A DNA stretch of 64,000 nt from Accumulibacter sp964420975 (GTDB taxonomy: Bacteria > Pseudomonadota > Gammaproteobacteria > Burkholderiales > Rhodocyclaceae). The DNA is taken from the NCBI GenBank assembly GCA_964420975.1, contig CAYQVH010000001.1:62001-126000 (forward strand), written 5' to 3'. The position numbers were made by a program, and so were the translations under genes. Shown here piece after piece: positions 8,296-19,983 of this stretch (position 1 is its first letter; each line of letters begins with the position of its first letter). The notes beneath the pieces were generated by a model. The model searched no databases. It saw nothing but the letters and a program-made list of their open reading frames with translations, and was not told the DNA's origin.

Positions 8296-10608
8296 TCAGG
8301 AAGGCGTCTTCGCGAGTCGGAAGCCGAGGTCCGACGCCCGATACGACGCCGGGTTCTTCTGCCGTGCCGCCGAGCGGATGTACGCCGGAGTGCTGCTCCA
8401 GCTGCCCCCACGCACGACGCGTTGCGAGCAGTCGCCGCCGAGACGGGGACGAGCGTCGCTCGGCGCGCCGCTGTGGTTCGGATTCCAGCAATCCTGAGTC
8501 CACTCGCCGACGTTGCCGATCATGTCGTAAAGGCTGAAGCCGTTGCGACCGAAATAGCCGCCAGCGCTGCTGAAGGCCTGCCCGTCGCTGCAGTTGTGCA
8601 CGACCGGCCAGGCCATCGCCTTCTTCAGCGATTCGTCGGCTACGTTGGCGTTGCGGCACGCTCGACTCGGCGGTTGATCGGGGTCGCCGCCCTTGTTTTG
8701 CTGGAACACGCGGGCAAAAAAGTTGCCCGCGTCACTCCACGGTCGCGGCGTCACGGTGCCGGCGCGCGCCGCGAATTCCCATTCGGCTTCGCTGGGCAGT
8801 CGATAGGGGCCGGCTCCTCCGTTGAGCCAGTGGAGGTACGCCTGAACGTCGTTCCAGCTGACGCAAACGACCGGATGGCTGTCGGTCTGGGCGTAACCCG
8901 GCGCCCGCCAGTTGGCCGAACGCTCGAGCGTGAATTCACCTCCGCTGCGAGGAATGTGGCAGCCCAGGGTACGGCCAGGGCGTTCAGCCTCGGTCAGATA
9001 GCTGGTGGCATCGACAAACTTGCGAAAGTGTGCGACGGTGACTTCGTAGTACGCGAGCTCGAAGTTGCCGACCTTGACGTTGTGCTGTGGACGCGCCGCC
9101 TCGTCGGCCTCGGCTTCATCGGTGGTGTCGTCGGCCGCCGCACCCATGGCGTACTCGCCCGCCGACAGCCGCGCCAGACTCAGTTCGCGGATCGCGGCCT
9201 GTCGAGCCTCATTGGGATTCTTCTTCTCCGCTCCGCCCTTGCGCTCATCGACCGATTTCTGATCGCGTATCGCGAGTTTTCCCTGCGCCGCCGCCATCGT
9301 CGCTTCCTTGCGCGCCTTCTTCTCGGCGGCCTGCGCCAGCGCCGCGTACGTTCCCTTCGGGTACTCGGCGAGATAGCTCTGATACGCCTGTTCGCTGTTG
9401 ATCTGCTGCGCCTTTTCCCACGCCTGACGTTCGAGTTGTGCCTGCTGCTCCTTCTCCTGCGCCGCCAGCCGTTTCAGTTCGCTGCGCGCCAGCGCAACGT
9501 ATTTGCCTCGCGGAAACTCGCGTAGATAGGTTTCGTAGTACTCGCGCGTAGCCGACGCTTGCACCTGCTGCCACAACGCGGTGTCACGGTCTTCGCTGAC
9601 CACGGTTTCGCTTTTCGGCCGCGTCGTTGCCGGCGGGCTCGCCGGGGCAGCCGGCAGCGGCTCGCTGGCGCTCGTCAGGCTGGCGAGCTTGACGCGCGCG
9701 GCGGAGGCGTAGAGTCCTTTCGGATACTCGCTGAGATAGGCTTGATAGGCTGCCGCGGTGTTGGCCTTTTCCGCCGCCTGCCAAGCCGCAGCGTCGGCGT
9801 CGACCGGGCTTGGCTGGATCGTGATTTGCGCCGGTCCGGTAATGATGAAGTAGAAATCACCGGTCAGGCTGCCCTCCATCCACGGTTCCTGTTTGCCCTT
9901 GGTGGCGTTCTTGACGCGCACCGTGACCCGCTTCAGCGCCTGCTCGATCGGCACGCCTTTTTCGTCGATCTGCGCGAGAAGCGCCGCGGTATACGTGCCG
10001 TTGGCGCCGTCGCCGTCTTCGGCGACGCTTCCCGGTCGCGTTGCGTAGTGAATCAGCGTCCCGCTCGGCGCCTGAATGCGCGCCAATCCGGAGCCAGCTC
10101 CGGAGCGAAATCCCCGCGTGAAGGGATTATTGCGGCAGGCGTCGAGGAGAACGAGGTTAACTCCGGACTTGGAGTCTTCCATCGTGTTGAGCACGGTGTT
10201 GACGTTGAGGCTCTGATGGGGAACGTCCTCTTCGCTCGAAATTTCGGCGTCGACCGCCGGCAGGTAGTTTTCGCCGCGGATCTGCAAGCCGTGTCCGGCA
10301 TAGAAAAACAGGGCGATCGACCCTGGCCGCAGCTTGCTGCGAAACTCGCGCAAGGCGCCCCCGATGTCGCGCGCCTTGAGGTTCTCGCGCATCACGACGT
10401 CAAAATCCATCCTTTTCAGCTTGTCGCGCATCGCGCGCGCGTCATTGACCGGATTTTTCAGCGGCGACTGAACGTACGACGCGTTGCCGACGACGAGCGC
10501 GACACGGTGTTCGACGCTCCGCGATGGCGATGCGTCCTGGCCCAGCGCGTGCAGGGAAAGCGGCAAGGCGGCAGCAATCAGCATGCGCACCAGAAAAACG
10601 AAACGCAT
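8296..10608 (-). CDS. Secreted caspase-like peptidase (C14) fused to an FGE-sulfatase/C-type-lectin-like domain
   Basis: The product has 770 residues. A signal peptide (MRFVFLVRMLIAAALPLSL) supports ATG 10608, which has GAGG upstream; the frame stays open to 10641. A p20 caspase domain covers about residues 30-260, with a catalytic His in FFYAGHG (about 106) and Cys in LLDACRNNPF (about 158). Three repeats of about 40 residues follow (about 275-445), of the form W..A.....Y..YL.E.P.G.Y...A. A Lys/Glu-rich linker then precedes an FGE-sulfatase domain (about 495 to the end) with VRGGSW and a terminal LGFRLAK. The two catalytic cysteines of true formylglycine-generating enzymes are absent after GGSW (SSTPAY), so this domain is probably a binding module. 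The substrate is unknown. Confidence 0.88.
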   Translation of the reverse strand: MRFVFLVRMLIAAALPLSLHALGQDASPSRSVEHRVALVVGNASYVQSPLKNPVNDARAMRDKLKRMDFDVVMRENLKARDIGGALREFRSKLRPGSIALFFYAGHGLQIRGENYLPAVDAEISSEEDVPHQSLNVNTVLNTMEDSKSGVNLVLLDACRNNPFTRGFRSGAGSGLARIQAPSGTLIHYATRPGSVAEDGDGANGTYTAALLAQIDEKGVPIEQALKRVTVRVKNATKGKQEPWMEGSLTGDFYFIITGPAQITIQPSPVDADAAAWQAAEKANTAAAYQAYLSEYPKGLYASAARVKLASLTSASEPLPAAPASPPATTRPKSETVVSEDRDTALWQQVQASATREYYETYLREFPRGKYVALARSELKRLAAQEKEQQAQLERQAWEKAQQINSEQAYQSYLAEYPKGTYAALAQAAEKKARKEATMAAAQGKLAIRDQKSVDERKGGAEKKNPNEARQAAIRELSLARLSAGEYAMGAAADDTTDEAEADEAARPQHNVKVGNFELAYYEVTVAHFRKFVDATSYLTEAERPGRTLGCHIPRSGGEFTLERSANWRAPGYAQTDSHPVVCVSWNDVQAYLHWLNGGAGPYRLPSEAEWEFAARAGTVTPRPWSDAGNFFARVFQQNKGGDPDQPPSRACRNANVADESLKKAMAWPVVHNCSDGQAFSSAGGYFGRNGFSLYDMIGNVGEWTQDCWNPNHSGAPSDARPRLGGDCSQRVVRGGSWSSTPAYIRSAARQKNPASYRASDLGFRLAKTPS

Positions 10609-10719
10609 CGCAAGGGCCTCGAAGTGACGTGGCAGAAGCATATTCCAGCTTAGCAGACGGCAGCCTGGGCTGACCAGATCAACGCCACGAAAGTGACGAG
10701 TGGTCTTCGCCAGCCCCGC

Positions 10720-11751
10720 CTACGGGGTTTGGCCAGCGGAGCCCGCCGCACCCGAACCACAGACCGCGCGCTGCAGGCGGTCGCCAACCGCGGCCCAGGC
10801 GGGTGTCGACGGAATGGCCTCAACTACGATCACGTCGACCCCCGACTGATCGAGAGCACGCAAGGCGGCGTACAACGCGTACCCATAGCCGCCGGGGTTC
10901 GGCGGGAGCTGGCGTGCCGAGTCCACGACAGCCGTGGCGGACACCTCACTGTAATGCAGCAAAGCGCAGCGGCGGCCCTGACGGAGAATGTCGTCGACGG
11001 CGCTCACGAGACGCGGCGTCGATACCAGGCGCAGCGGCGTCGCCGGCGCGTAGTGCGCCGCCAGTGAGCCGGAAACGCGCGGGGCGCTGGCGTCCGACGA
11101 CTGCGGGAGGATTCCCGTCACCGCCGCAATCTGCTCCGGCGTCACATGACCCGGGCGCAGCAGGCGAAGCGGACCGTCCGCACCAGCCGACAGGTCGACG
11201 ATCGTCGACTCGATACCCACTTGGCAGCGCCCGCCGTCGAGAATCAGACTCACGGCGTCACCGAGCTCGTCACGAACGTGCTCCGCCGCGGTCGGGCTGA
11301 TCCGGCCGAAACGGTTGGCCGACGGCGCAGCGATGCCCCCAAGGCCGTACACGCCGCCGCCGGCCGCCGCGTAGCTGCGCAGCAATGCCAGCGCCACGGG
11401 GTGCGCCGGGACACGCAGGCCGATCGTCTCCTGGCCGCCGCAGACGATGGCCGGAATCGCCGCGGCCCGCCGGAGGATGAGCGTCAGAGGCCCCGGCCAG
11501 AACGCTTCCGCCAATTCCCAGGCGCAGGCGGGAACGTCTTGCGCCCAGCGCTCGATGCTGTCTGCTCCGGGCAGGTGAACGATCAGCGGGTGGTCGGCCG
11601 GCCGACCCTTGACGGAGAAAATTCGGCCGACCGCGAGCGGATTCGCCGCATCGGCACCGAGGCCATAGACCGTTTCGGTCGGAAAGGCGACCAGTTCGCC
11701 CGCCTGCAGCAGCGCCACCGCGCGATCGATCGCTCCCTGGTCAGCACGCAT
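10720..11751 (-). CDS. sua5: L-threonylcarbamoyladenylate synthase
   Basis: The product makes threonylcarbamoyl-AMP from threonine, bicarbonate and ATP, the first step of the t6A modification at position 37 of ANN-decoding tRNAs. The 343-residue length fits the two-domain Sua5 type rather than the short TsaC type. An N-terminal YrdC domain has FPTETVYGLGADA, SVKGRPADHPL and APSANRFGRISPT. A linker with SGSLAAHYAP leads to a C-terminal Sua5 domain. ATG 11751 was chosen because it overlaps the purK stop by 11 bases, implying coupled translation; the open frame upstream is antisense-like. A small hairpin (CCCCG/CGGGG) overlaps the stop codon. Confidence 0.93.
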   Translation of the reverse strand: MRADQGAIDRAVALLQAGELVAFPTETVYGLGADAANPLAVGRIFSVKGRPADHPLIVHLPGADSIERWAQDVPACAWELAEAFWPGPLTLILRRAAAIPAIVCGGQETIGLRVPAHPVALALLRSYAAAGGGVYGLGGIAAPSANRFGRISPTAAEHVRDELGDAVSLILDGGRCQVGIESTIVDLSAGADGPLRLLRPGHVTPEQIAAVTGILPQSSDASAPRVSGSLAAHYAPATPLRLVSTPRLVSAVDDILRQGRRCALLHYSEVSATAVVDSARQLPPNPGGYGYALYAALRALDQSGVDVIVVEAIPSTPAWAAVGDRLQRAVCGSGAAGSAGQTP

Positions 11752-12901
11752 CCTGAATTCCGATCGCTGCCCGTGCCGCCATCGCCGTCTCCCAGGCGCG
11801 TTGCGCCTCCTGATCGACCACGGTGAAGTGCCCCATCTTGCGGCCCGGTCGCGCGTGATGCTTGCCGTAGAGATGGAGCTTGAGCCCACGTACCGACAAG
11901 AGTCTTGACCAATCGGGTTCGCGGTAGTGGGAGTAGCCATCCGGGCGGTTGTCGTACCAGAGGTCGCCGAGCAGGTTGACCATCGTCGCCGCGGAATGCG
12001 CGTCGGTCTCGGCGAGCGGCAAGCCACAGAGTGCGCGCACCTGCTGTTCGAACTGATTGCCGGCACACGCGTCGAGGGTATAGTGGCCGCTGTTGTGCGG
12101 CCGGGGCGCGATTTCGTTGATCAGCAAATCACCACCGACGACAAAGAACTCCACCGCTAGCGTGCCGACGTAAGCGAGCTGCCGGGCGATGCCTGCGGCA
12201 AGTTCCGCGGCGCGCTCACGGAGCGCAGCAGGAACCTTCGCCGGCACGGTCGAAACGTCGAGAATCCCTTGGCGATGGCTGTTTTCGACGACCGGGAAGC
12301 AGGCCACATCGCCGCCCTCGTCGCGTGCCAGAACGACCGACAGTTCTTGTTCAAGATCGAGCTTCCGTTCAAGTACGCAGGGCTCGCCTTTGAACTGCTG
12401 GTACGCCACGACCGCGTCGTCCCGCCCATCGACGACCCGTTGCCCCTTGCCGTCGTAGCCAAGACGGGCGACCTTCAAGACCCCCGGAAACAACCGGCTG
12501 TCGGCGGCACGCAGTTCCTGCTCGCCATGCACGGCGAGATGTTTGCCCAAAGGCATGGCGTGTCGGCGCAGGAAATCTTTCTCCGCGATGCGATTTTGGC
12601 AGACGCTGACGGCCGCCGCTGACGGATGCACGACGAGGAACTTGGACAGGTAGTCGAGCGTTCCGGCCGGCACATTCTCGAACTCGGTGCTGACCGCCGC
12701 ACACGACGCCGCGAGTTCGTCGAGTGCACGATAATCGTCGTAGGCGCCGACCAGCTGACGGTCCGCGATGCGTCCGGCCGGGCTGTGGGGATCGGGATCG
12801 AGCACCCAGACGCGGTAGCCCAGCTCGTGCGCGGCGGCGACGAAGAAACGGCCCAGCTGGCCACCGCCGAGCATGCCCAGCGTCGCGGGAGGCAGGATCA
12901 T
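11741..12901 (-). CDS. purK: N5-carboxyaminoimidazole ribonucleotide synthase
   Basis: This ATP-grasp enzyme converts AIR and bicarbonate to N5-CAIR in purine synthesis and is paired with PurE. The 386-residue product starts MILPPATLGMLGGGQLGRF, the typical nucleotide-fold N-terminus. It also has STEFENVP, GYDGKGQ, a metal-binding NEIAPRPHNSGHYT and the C-terminal hybrid-motif region. The frame is open to a TTG at 12931, but ATG 12901 matches the family N-terminus. purE ends 52 bases upstream and the stop overlaps sua5, so the order is folD-purE-purK-sua5. Confidence 0.95.
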   Translation of the reverse strand: MILPPATLGMLGGGQLGRFFVAAAHELGYRVWVLDPDPHSPAGRIADRQLVGAYDDYRALDELAASCAAVSTEFENVPAGTLDYLSKFLVVHPSAAAVSVCQNRIAEKDFLRRHAMPLGKHLAVHGEQELRAADSRLFPGVLKVARLGYDGKGQRVVDGRDDAVVAYQQFKGEPCVLERKLDLEQELSVVLARDEGGDVACFPVVENSHRQGILDVSTVPAKVPAALRERAAELAAGIARQLAYVGTLAVEFFVVGGDLLINEIAPRPHNSGHYTLDACAGNQFEQQVRALCGLPLAETDAHSAATMVNLLGDLWYDNRPDGYSHYREPDWSRLLSVRGLKLHLYGKHHARPGRKMGHFTVVDQEAQRAWETAMAARAAIGIQDAC

Positions 12902-12953
12902 CGGTCGCGACCGGAAAACGACCAACGGCAAGGTGAGACCACGATGGCTGCGC

Positions 12954-13445
12954 TCAGACCTCCGGCAGCTTCATGGCCAGGACCTTGTCCGCCTGGACCT
13001 GACGGAACTGCGCGAGGCGTTGCGCCAATTCCGGATCGCTGGTCGCCAGGAGGGCGACCGCAAACAGCGCGGCGTTGGCGGCACCGGCCTCGCCAATCGC
13101 AAACGTCGCGACCGGAATACCCTTCGGCATCTGCACGATCGACAGCAGCGAGTCGTGCCCGGCGAGCGCTTTCGATTGCACGGGGACGCCGAGCACCGGA
13201 AGCAGGCTTTTGGCCGCCAGCATTCCGGGCAGATGCGCGGCGCCGCCGGCGCCAGCGATCAGGGCCTTGAGTCCCCGTCCAGCCGCCGCCGTCGCGTATT
13301 CGAACAGGAGGTCGGGAGTCCGGTGGGCGGAAACGACGCGAGCCTCGAAAGGCACGCCAAAATCCTTGAGCATGACCGCCGCGGCCTGCATCGTCGGCCA
13401 ATCGGAATCGGAACCCATGACGATTCCGACAACCGGCGGCGCCAT
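12954..13445 (-). CDS. purE: N5-carboxyaminoimidazole ribonucleotide mutase
   Basis: The product converts N5-CAIR to CAIR, the step after PurK. The 163-residue length is standard for the class I octameric enzyme. GSDSDWPTM near residue 11 is the phosphate and substrate-binding motif, followed by SAHRTPD and GAGGAAHLPGM, with the catalytic His in the middle motif. Its ATG shares one base with the folD stop (TGATG), a tight coupling that supports one transcript. Confidence 0.97.
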   Translation of the reverse strand: MAPPVVGIVMGSDSDWPTMQAAAVMLKDFGVPFEARVVSAHRTPDLLFEYATAAAGRGLKALIAGAGGAAHLPGMLAAKSLLPVLGVPVQSKALAGHDSLLSIVQMPKGIPVATFAIGEAGAANAALFAVALLATSDPELAQRLAQFRQVQADKVLAMKLPEV

Positions 13446-14296
13446 CAGCGGCCGCTCCGCTCAGCCGCTTCGAGCGTGTTGGCGAGCAACATGGTAATCG
13501 TCATCGGGCCGACACCGCCGGGAACCGGTGTAATCGCGGCGGCGACCTCGCGTACGGCGTCGAAGTCGACGTCGCCGCAGAGCTTGCCATTCGGCAGGCG
13601 GTTGATGCCGACGTCGATGACGACGGCGCCCGGTTTTACCATCTCGGCGGTGACAAAACGGGGCTTGCCGAGCGCGGCGACGAGGATGTCGGCGCGCCGC
13701 GTATGGATGGCGAGATCGTGCGTCTGCGAATGACAGACGGTAACCGTCGCACTGGCCTGCAGCAAGAGCATCGCCATCGGTTTGCCGACGATGTTCGAGC
13801 GGCCGAGGACGACCGCTTCCTTGCCCTTCAGGTCGATCCCGGCGTCGGCAAAAAACTTCATCACCCCGTACGGCGTGCACGGAATGAAGCGCGGATTCCC
13901 CTGCATCAGCGCGCCAACATTCTCGGCATGGAAGCCGTCAACGTCCTTTTCCGGCGCAATCGCCTTCAGGACGGCGTCGGCGTCGAACTGTCGCGGCAGC
14001 GGCAACTGGACGAGAATGCCGTGGATCCGCGGGTCGGCATTGAGTTCGGCGATCTTCTGCAGTACCACAGACGGCGCGACGTCGGCTGCATAGCCGATCT
14101 TTTCCGAGTAAAGACCCGCCTGCGCGCACGCGTTGACCTTGTTGCGCACGTAAACCTGTGAAGCAGTGTCTTCGCCCACCAGGATCACCGCCAGACCAGG
14201 GCGGCGACCCACGGCCGCCAGGGTTTCCGCACGCGCCCGGAAATCAGCGCGCAGTCTCTGCGCCAGCGCGTTGCCGTCGAGAAGGAGGGCTGTCAT
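13445..14296 (-). CDS. folD: Bifunctional methylenetetrahydrofolate dehydrogenase/cyclohydrolase
   Basis: The product interconverts 5,10-methylene-, methenyl- and 10-formyl-tetrahydrofolate, supplying formyl groups to purine synthesis, which fits its position directly upstream of purE and purK. The 283-residue protein contains YVRNKVNACAQAG (catalytic Lys), ILVQLPLPRQ, DVDGFHAENVG, GRSNIVGKPMAMLL (nucleotide-binding) and the C-terminal TPVPGGVGPMT. ATG 14296 (MTALLLDGNALA) is preferred over a longer open frame because this is the family N-terminus. Confidence 0.96.
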   Translation of the reverse strand: MTALLLDGNALAQRLRADFRARAETLAAVGRRPGLAVILVGEDTASQVYVRNKVNACAQAGLYSEKIGYAADVAPSVVLQKIAELNADPRIHGILVQLPLPRQFDADAVLKAIAPEKDVDGFHAENVGALMQGNPRFIPCTPYGVMKFFADAGIDLKGKEAVVLGRSNIVGKPMAMLLLQASATVTVCHSQTHDLAIHTRRADILVAALGKPRFVTAEMVKPGAVVIDVGINRLPNGKLCGDVDFDAVREVAAAITPVPGGVGPMTITMLLANTLEAAERSGR

Positions 14297-14419
14297 TTGG
14301 GTAGCTAGTGGAAGAAACAAGTGGACGCTGACTCGGACACCGCCCCAAAACGGGGGGTCAGCGAAAGACGCGAATTCTACCGCAATTCAGCCACCATCGA
14401 CCTCGCCCCCCCGCCCCCT

Positions 14420-15034
14420 CTACGCGGCGGCTTCGGCGGCCGCCCGCCCGGCGGCAAACGCCTGCCGATTGAGGTCGACGAGGGTCGCACTCTTGCGTGA
14501 AAAGCGTTTGAGAATACAGTTCTCGACCACCTCGGCGGGAAACGGGAGGTGGTCGGAAATCGCGCCGAGCATTACCGTATTGCCCAGGCGCACGTCGCCG
14601 AGTTGGTGCGCGATCGCCGACGCGTCGAAGGAGACGACGCGCGTACCGGCAGCGCGCATCGCCGCCGCCGGGTCTTCAGGGTAGTCGTACAGCCCGAGTT
14701 CGACGACTGGCGGCACCAGGCGACCGGTGTTCATCAGGACCAGGCCGTGCCGGCGCAGCATGTGGTGCCAGCGCATCGCCTCGGCGGCTTCGAATCCAAG
14801 CAGGAGATCGGCGGTGCCGGGCGTGATCTGCGGCGACAAGACCTGGTGGCCGAACCGCAAGTGCGAAGAGACGACACCCCCACGCTGCGCCATCCCGGCG
14901 ACCTCGGTTTTCTTCGCGTCGTGACCCAAGGCAATCGCCGCCTCGGCGAGGATCTCGGTTGCCGTCATCACGCCCTGGCCACCGGTACCGACGACGAGGA
15001 TGTTGGTCGTCTCGTAACCCCACTCTCCGGACAT
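14420..15034 (-). CDS. iorB: Indolepyruvate ferredoxin oxidoreductase, beta subunit
   Basis: This is the small (gamma-domain) subunit of the enzyme that oxidatively decarboxylates aryl-pyruvates to aryl-acetyl-CoA with ferredoxin. The 204-residue product shows TNILVVGTGGQGVMTA at the N-terminus, AQRGGVVSSHLRFG and the C-terminal Ala-rich helix. ATG 15034 follows AAAGGAGCGACGCG, a good ribosome-binding site. It lies 17 bases after the iorA stop and is certainly co-transcribed with it. Confidence 0.92.
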   Translation of the reverse strand: MSGEWGYETTNILVVGTGGQGVMTATEILAEAAIALGHDAKKTEVAGMAQRGGVVSSHLRFGHQVLSPQITPGTADLLLGFEAAEAMRWHHMLRRHGLVLMNTGRLVPPVVELGLYDYPEDPAAAMRAAGTRVVSFDASAIAHQLGDVRLGNTVMLGAISDHLPFPAEVVENCILKRFSRKSATLVDLNRQAFAAGRAAAEAAA

Positions 15035-15051
15035 CGCGTCGCTCCTTTCGA

Positions 15052-16956
15052 CTACGTTTGCGCTGCGGTTTCGAGCTGGGATCTTACGACCTTGATCGGC
15101 ATCGCCAGCGTGGGCACCGGGACGATCGCATCCGGCGCACAGGGCTTCAGGCAAAGACCGCAACCGGTGCAGACAGCGCTTTCGATGCGCACGAAGGCGA
15201 GATCGACTTCGCGACCGCTCGCTTTCCTCACCCGATCACGGCGGGTGACGTGGATCGCCGGGCAGCCGACGTCGATGCAGTTGCCGCAGCCGGTGCATTT
15301 GTCCTCGACGACCGTGTAGGGTTTCAAGGGATGGTAGTCCTTGATCAGGACGCACGGCTGGTCGGTGATGATGACCGACGGCTCCGGGATCTTCGTTTCT
15401 TCGCGCAACGTGCGCAGCAACACCGGCAGTTCGTACGCGTTGACGACGTGTACGCGCTCCTCGCGCACGCCGAGCGCCTTGACGAGTCGGGCGAAGTCGA
15501 CCCGCGGCGCGTCCTGACCATGAATGTCGCGCCCGCTGCCGGGATTGTCCTGCCCGCCGGTCATCCCCACGGCGCGGTTGTCGAGCAGCAGGACCGTCAC
15601 GTTGCCGCGGTTGTAGACGATGTCGAGCAGTCCCTGCATCCCCATGTGGAGAAAGGTCGAATCGCCGATCACGGCGATGATCTTGCGTTCCCTCTCAGCT
15701 TCGCTGCGACCCTTGTCGAGGCCCAGCGCCATCCCCATCGAAGCGCCCATCGAAATGCAGGCGTCGAGCGCATTCCACGGCTGACCAAAGCCGAGCGTGT
15801 AACAGCCGATGTCGCCGGAAATGGTGACGTTGCGCAGTTGGGACAGGGTGTAGTAGACGCCCAGATGCGGACAAGCGACACACATCGTCGGGGGTCGCGG
15901 GAAGACGGCCATCGGCGCCGGCGTCGGTGACTCCGGGAGCGGCTCGCCGAGCAGGCGAGCGACGGCCGGCTTGAGCACCTGTGGTGAGAGTTCGCCCGAC
16001 AGTGGCAACAGGTCCTTGCCGGTCACCTCGATGCCATGCGCCTTGAGTTCGGTCTCGACCAGCGCTTCGACTTCCTCGACGACGACGACCTGCCGGCACT
16101 GCTCGGCAAAAGCGCGCAAGCGCGCAATCGGCAGCGGAAACGAGAGACCCAGCTTGAACACCGGCGCCGCCGGAAAGCTTTCGCGGACGTGCATGTACGC
16201 CGGCCCCGAAGTGACGAAGCCGACCCGACGGTCGCTACCTTCCTCCATGCGGTTGAGATCGCTGTTCTCAGACTCTTCGCGTAGCCTCCGTTCGCGTTCG
16301 AACATCAGTGGCAGGCGGCGACCCGCTGCGCTCGGTACCATCACCCACCGGCCGACGTCCTTGCGGAAACCGGTAGCCGGGTATTCGCGGCGCTCGCCGA
16401 CGCTGACCAATCCCTTGACGTGGCAGATGCGCGTCGTCAAGCGCAGGATCACCGGCGTCTCGAAGCGTTCGGAGAGCGCAAAGCCCGCCAGGGCAAAGGC
16501 GTAAGCCTCCTGCGAATCCGCCGGTTCGAGCACCGGCACGTGCGCGAAGCGTCCCCAAAATCGCGAGTCTTGTTCGTTCTGTGACGACGAAAGACCGACG
16601 TCGTCGGCGATCGCGATCAGCAAGCCGCCGACGACGCCGGTAAGGGTCATCGTCATCAGCGCATCGGAAGCCACGTTCATGCCGACGTGCTTCATCGCGC
16701 AGAAGCTGCGCGCGCCGGCCATCGCCGCGCCAAACGCGACTTCGAGCGATACCTTCTCGTTGACCGACCATTCGCTGTAGAGGTCGGGATACGTGGCCAG
16801 GCACTCGAGCATTTCGGTCGCCGGGGTACCGGGATACGCCGCCGCGACGCGAGCACCGGCTTCCCAGACCGCACGCGCGACGGCTTCGTTACCGGACAGC
16901 AGCAGGCGCGTGCTGGTCGCCGCGGTTTGGCTGGAGGTGACTGTTGGCACCGTCAT
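15052..16956 (-). CDS. iorA: Indolepyruvate ferredoxin oxidoreductase, alpha subunit
   Basis: The large subunit (634 residues) carries the pyruvate-type transketolase domains, the thiamine diphosphate site and two [4Fe-4S] clusters. An N-terminal domain (GNEAVARAVWEAGA, AYPGTPATEM) is followed by the TPP-binding region with ISGDIGCYTLG and GDSTFLHMGMQGL. A C-terminal ferredoxin domain has CTGCGNCIDVGC and CTGCGLCLKPC. The first cluster motif has four residues before its last Cys, the second has three. It is paired with iorB. The enzyme serves aromatic amino-acid catabolism in family members. It is divergent from aceE. Confidence 0.95.
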   Translation of the reverse strand: MTVPTVTSSQTAATSTRLLLSGNEAVARAVWEAGARVAAAYPGTPATEMLECLATYPDLYSEWSVNEKVSLEVAFGAAMAGARSFCAMKHVGMNVASDALMTMTLTGVVGGLLIAIADDVGLSSSQNEQDSRFWGRFAHVPVLEPADSQEAYAFALAGFALSERFETPVILRLTTRICHVKGLVSVGERREYPATGFRKDVGRWVMVPSAAGRRLPLMFERERRLREESENSDLNRMEEGSDRRVGFVTSGPAYMHVRESFPAAPVFKLGLSFPLPIARLRAFAEQCRQVVVVEEVEALVETELKAHGIEVTGKDLLPLSGELSPQVLKPAVARLLGEPLPESPTPAPMAVFPRPPTMCVACPHLGVYYTLSQLRNVTISGDIGCYTLGFGQPWNALDACISMGASMGMALGLDKGRSEAERERKIIAVIGDSTFLHMGMQGLLDIVYNRGNVTVLLLDNRAVGMTGGQDNPGSGRDIHGQDAPRVDFARLVKALGVREERVHVVNAYELPVLLRTLREETKIPEPSVIITDQPCVLIKDYHPLKPYTVVEDKCTGCGNCIDVGCPAIHVTRRDRVRKASGREVDLAFVRIESAVCTGCGLCLKPCAPDAIVPVPTLAMPIKVVRSQLETAAQT

Positions 16957-17277
16957 CGTTGGTTTCCTCGCACAAAGGGGATCGTCGGGTCAGGCGCAGA
17001 CCATAACGGCTCACCGCCTGGTCGAACTTGACACAGATCAACTGCCCTGCCGACATCCGGCCAGCGCTGCGCTGTTTGGCGCTGCCAGGATCGGCATCAG
17101 GCCACATGCGCGGCCTTTTGTTGCGCATTACAAAATGCTATTTTATAATTCGGTATAATTGCTTGCTGCGTTGCGGTACCGCACCTCTGGACAACGTATT
17201 ACTCTCCCGCTTGCCGTCGTCGTCGGCGCGCGGAAAACCCTCCAACTTTCATTCATTGCAGCTCAGGAGACCACGCT
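16957..17277. other. Divergent intergenic region between iorA and aceE
   Basis: This 321-base gap carries no supported gene. Its right part (17115-17165) is markedly AT-rich against the GC-rich background and holds the aceE promoter. I do not see a clear promoter for iorA, which must lie in the left part. Confidence 0.6.
17121..17149 (+). promoter_or_regulatory. Probable promoter of aceE-aceF-lpdA
   Basis: TTGCGC (17121-17126) and a perfect TATAAT (17144-17149) are separated by 17 bases. A second TATAAT lies exactly ten bases further on (17154-17159) and could be an alternative -10 box. The leader to the aceE ATG is about 120 bases. Confidence 0.6.
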
Positions 17278-19971
<2,694 letters not shown>

Positions 19972-19983
19972 GGGAGCCAGCCG

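Noticed and set aside
8422..9525. Plus-strand frames opposite the caspase/FGE gene
   Set aside because: They are antisense shadows; the minus strand carries a coherent signal peptide, catalytic dyad and FGE motifs.
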